The notes under the pieces were generated by a model, which had not been told where the DNA came from, did no database searches, and saw only the letters and a list, made by a program, of their open reading frames with translations. The position numbers and the translations under genes are program-made. Shown here piece after piece: positions 7,259 to 7,450 of a DNA stretch of 7,450 bases. The DNA comes from an uncultured Porphyromonadaceae bacterium (lineage in GTDB: Bacteria > Bacteroidota > Bacteroidia > Bacteroidales > Muribaculaceae), in the NCBI GenBank assembly GCA_947175455.1, contig CAMWMW010000073.1, positions 1 to 7,450 on the forward strand, in the 5' to 3' direction. Every line of letters begins with the position of its first letter. The first letter of the stretch is position 1.

Positions 7259-7450
7259 ATGAAAAGATTTACACTCCCGGTTCTCCTTTTAGGAGCTGCA
7301 TTATCACTTAATGCACAACAGCAGGAATATGTCATCTTCGAAGATAATATGAGCTGGCTGCTGCCTTGGGCAAATGCCCTTAACGCCAACGGACAGGCAT
7401 GCGGTGATCCAATCGGAAAGAATGACGTTTCAGATGCCGTGTCTGTCAGC
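7259..7450 (+). CDS. Exported protein of unknown function, N-terminal 64 residues (3' end outside window)
   Basis: ATG at 7259 opens a frame that runs to the window end without a stop. The visible product starts MKRFTLPVLLLGAALSLNA, a textbook signal peptide with likely cleavage after Ala19 and a mature end starting QQQEYVIFEDN. There is no Cys lipobox, so it would be periplasmic or secreted rather than lipidated. The mature part (YVIFEDNMSWLLPWANAL, then GDPIGKNDVSD) is not a family I can name. Its opening vaguely recalls the start of the last module of the BACON protein (YFEPFDNL), so a beta-sandwich surface module is a guess. It follows the metallophosphoesterase by 26 nt of AT-rich DNA without a terminator, so it probably belongs to the same transcript. 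A small inverted repeat (CTCCT-TTT-AGGAG, 7283-7295) sits in the signal-peptide codons. Confidence 0.8.
   Translation, partial: MKRFTLPVLLLGAALSLNAQQQEYVIFEDNMSWLLPWANALNANGQACGDPIGKNDVSDAVSVS

Overview
The window is a single, densely packed, all plus-strand gene cluster from a Bacteroidota genome, most likely order Bacteroidales. The evidence is a RagB/SusD-type nutrient-binding lipoprotein, a BACON-domain lipoprotein with an acidic lipoprotein export signal (Cys-Lys-Asp-Glu), AT-rich leaders without Shine-Dalgarno sequences, and clustered secreted enzymes. Moderate base composition and gene style would suit a gut family such as Muribaculaceae, but that is a guess. No rRNA, tRNA, CRISPR array, insertion sequence or phage gene is visible.

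Layout: (1) 1-929, the C-terminal ~308 residues of a SusD-like protein whose start, and presumably its SusC partner, lie upstream. (2) 953-1789, a lipoprotein of the endonuclease/exonuclease/phosphatase (EEP) superfamily with an intact active site. (3) 1860-4073, a large lipoprotein with a BACON domain, a DUF5689-like (probably OB-fold) region and two C-terminal beta-rich modules, a candidate surface binding protein. (4) 4061-6151, a family GH3 beta-glycosidase with an ordinary signal peptide, overlapping the previous gene by 13 nt. (5) 6159-7232, a secreted calcineurin-like metallophosphoesterase with two non-canonical motif positions. (6) 7259-7450, the first 64 codons of another exported protein of unknown function, cut by the window end. 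Gaps are 23, 70, -13, 7 and 26 nt and I see no terminator, so one polycistronic unit is the simplest reading. A weak internal promoter may precede the last gene.

Together the genes look like the middle and distal part of a polysaccharide-utilization-type locus: a SusD (with SusC) captures and imports, a surface lipoprotein binds, and degradation is done by one beta-glycosidase plus two different phosphoester hydrolases. The pairing of an EEP phosphodiesterase/phosphatase with a metallophosphoesterase is the unusual part. It suggests a substrate with both beta-glycosidic and phosphoester bonds (phosphorylated glycan, glycolipid head group, or nucleic-acid-related material), but the sequence alone does not identify it.

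Two strong inverted repeats lie inside the signal-peptide codons of the GH3 and metallophosphoesterase genes, both starting 37-41 nt after the start codon. They are the most interesting non-coding signal I found.
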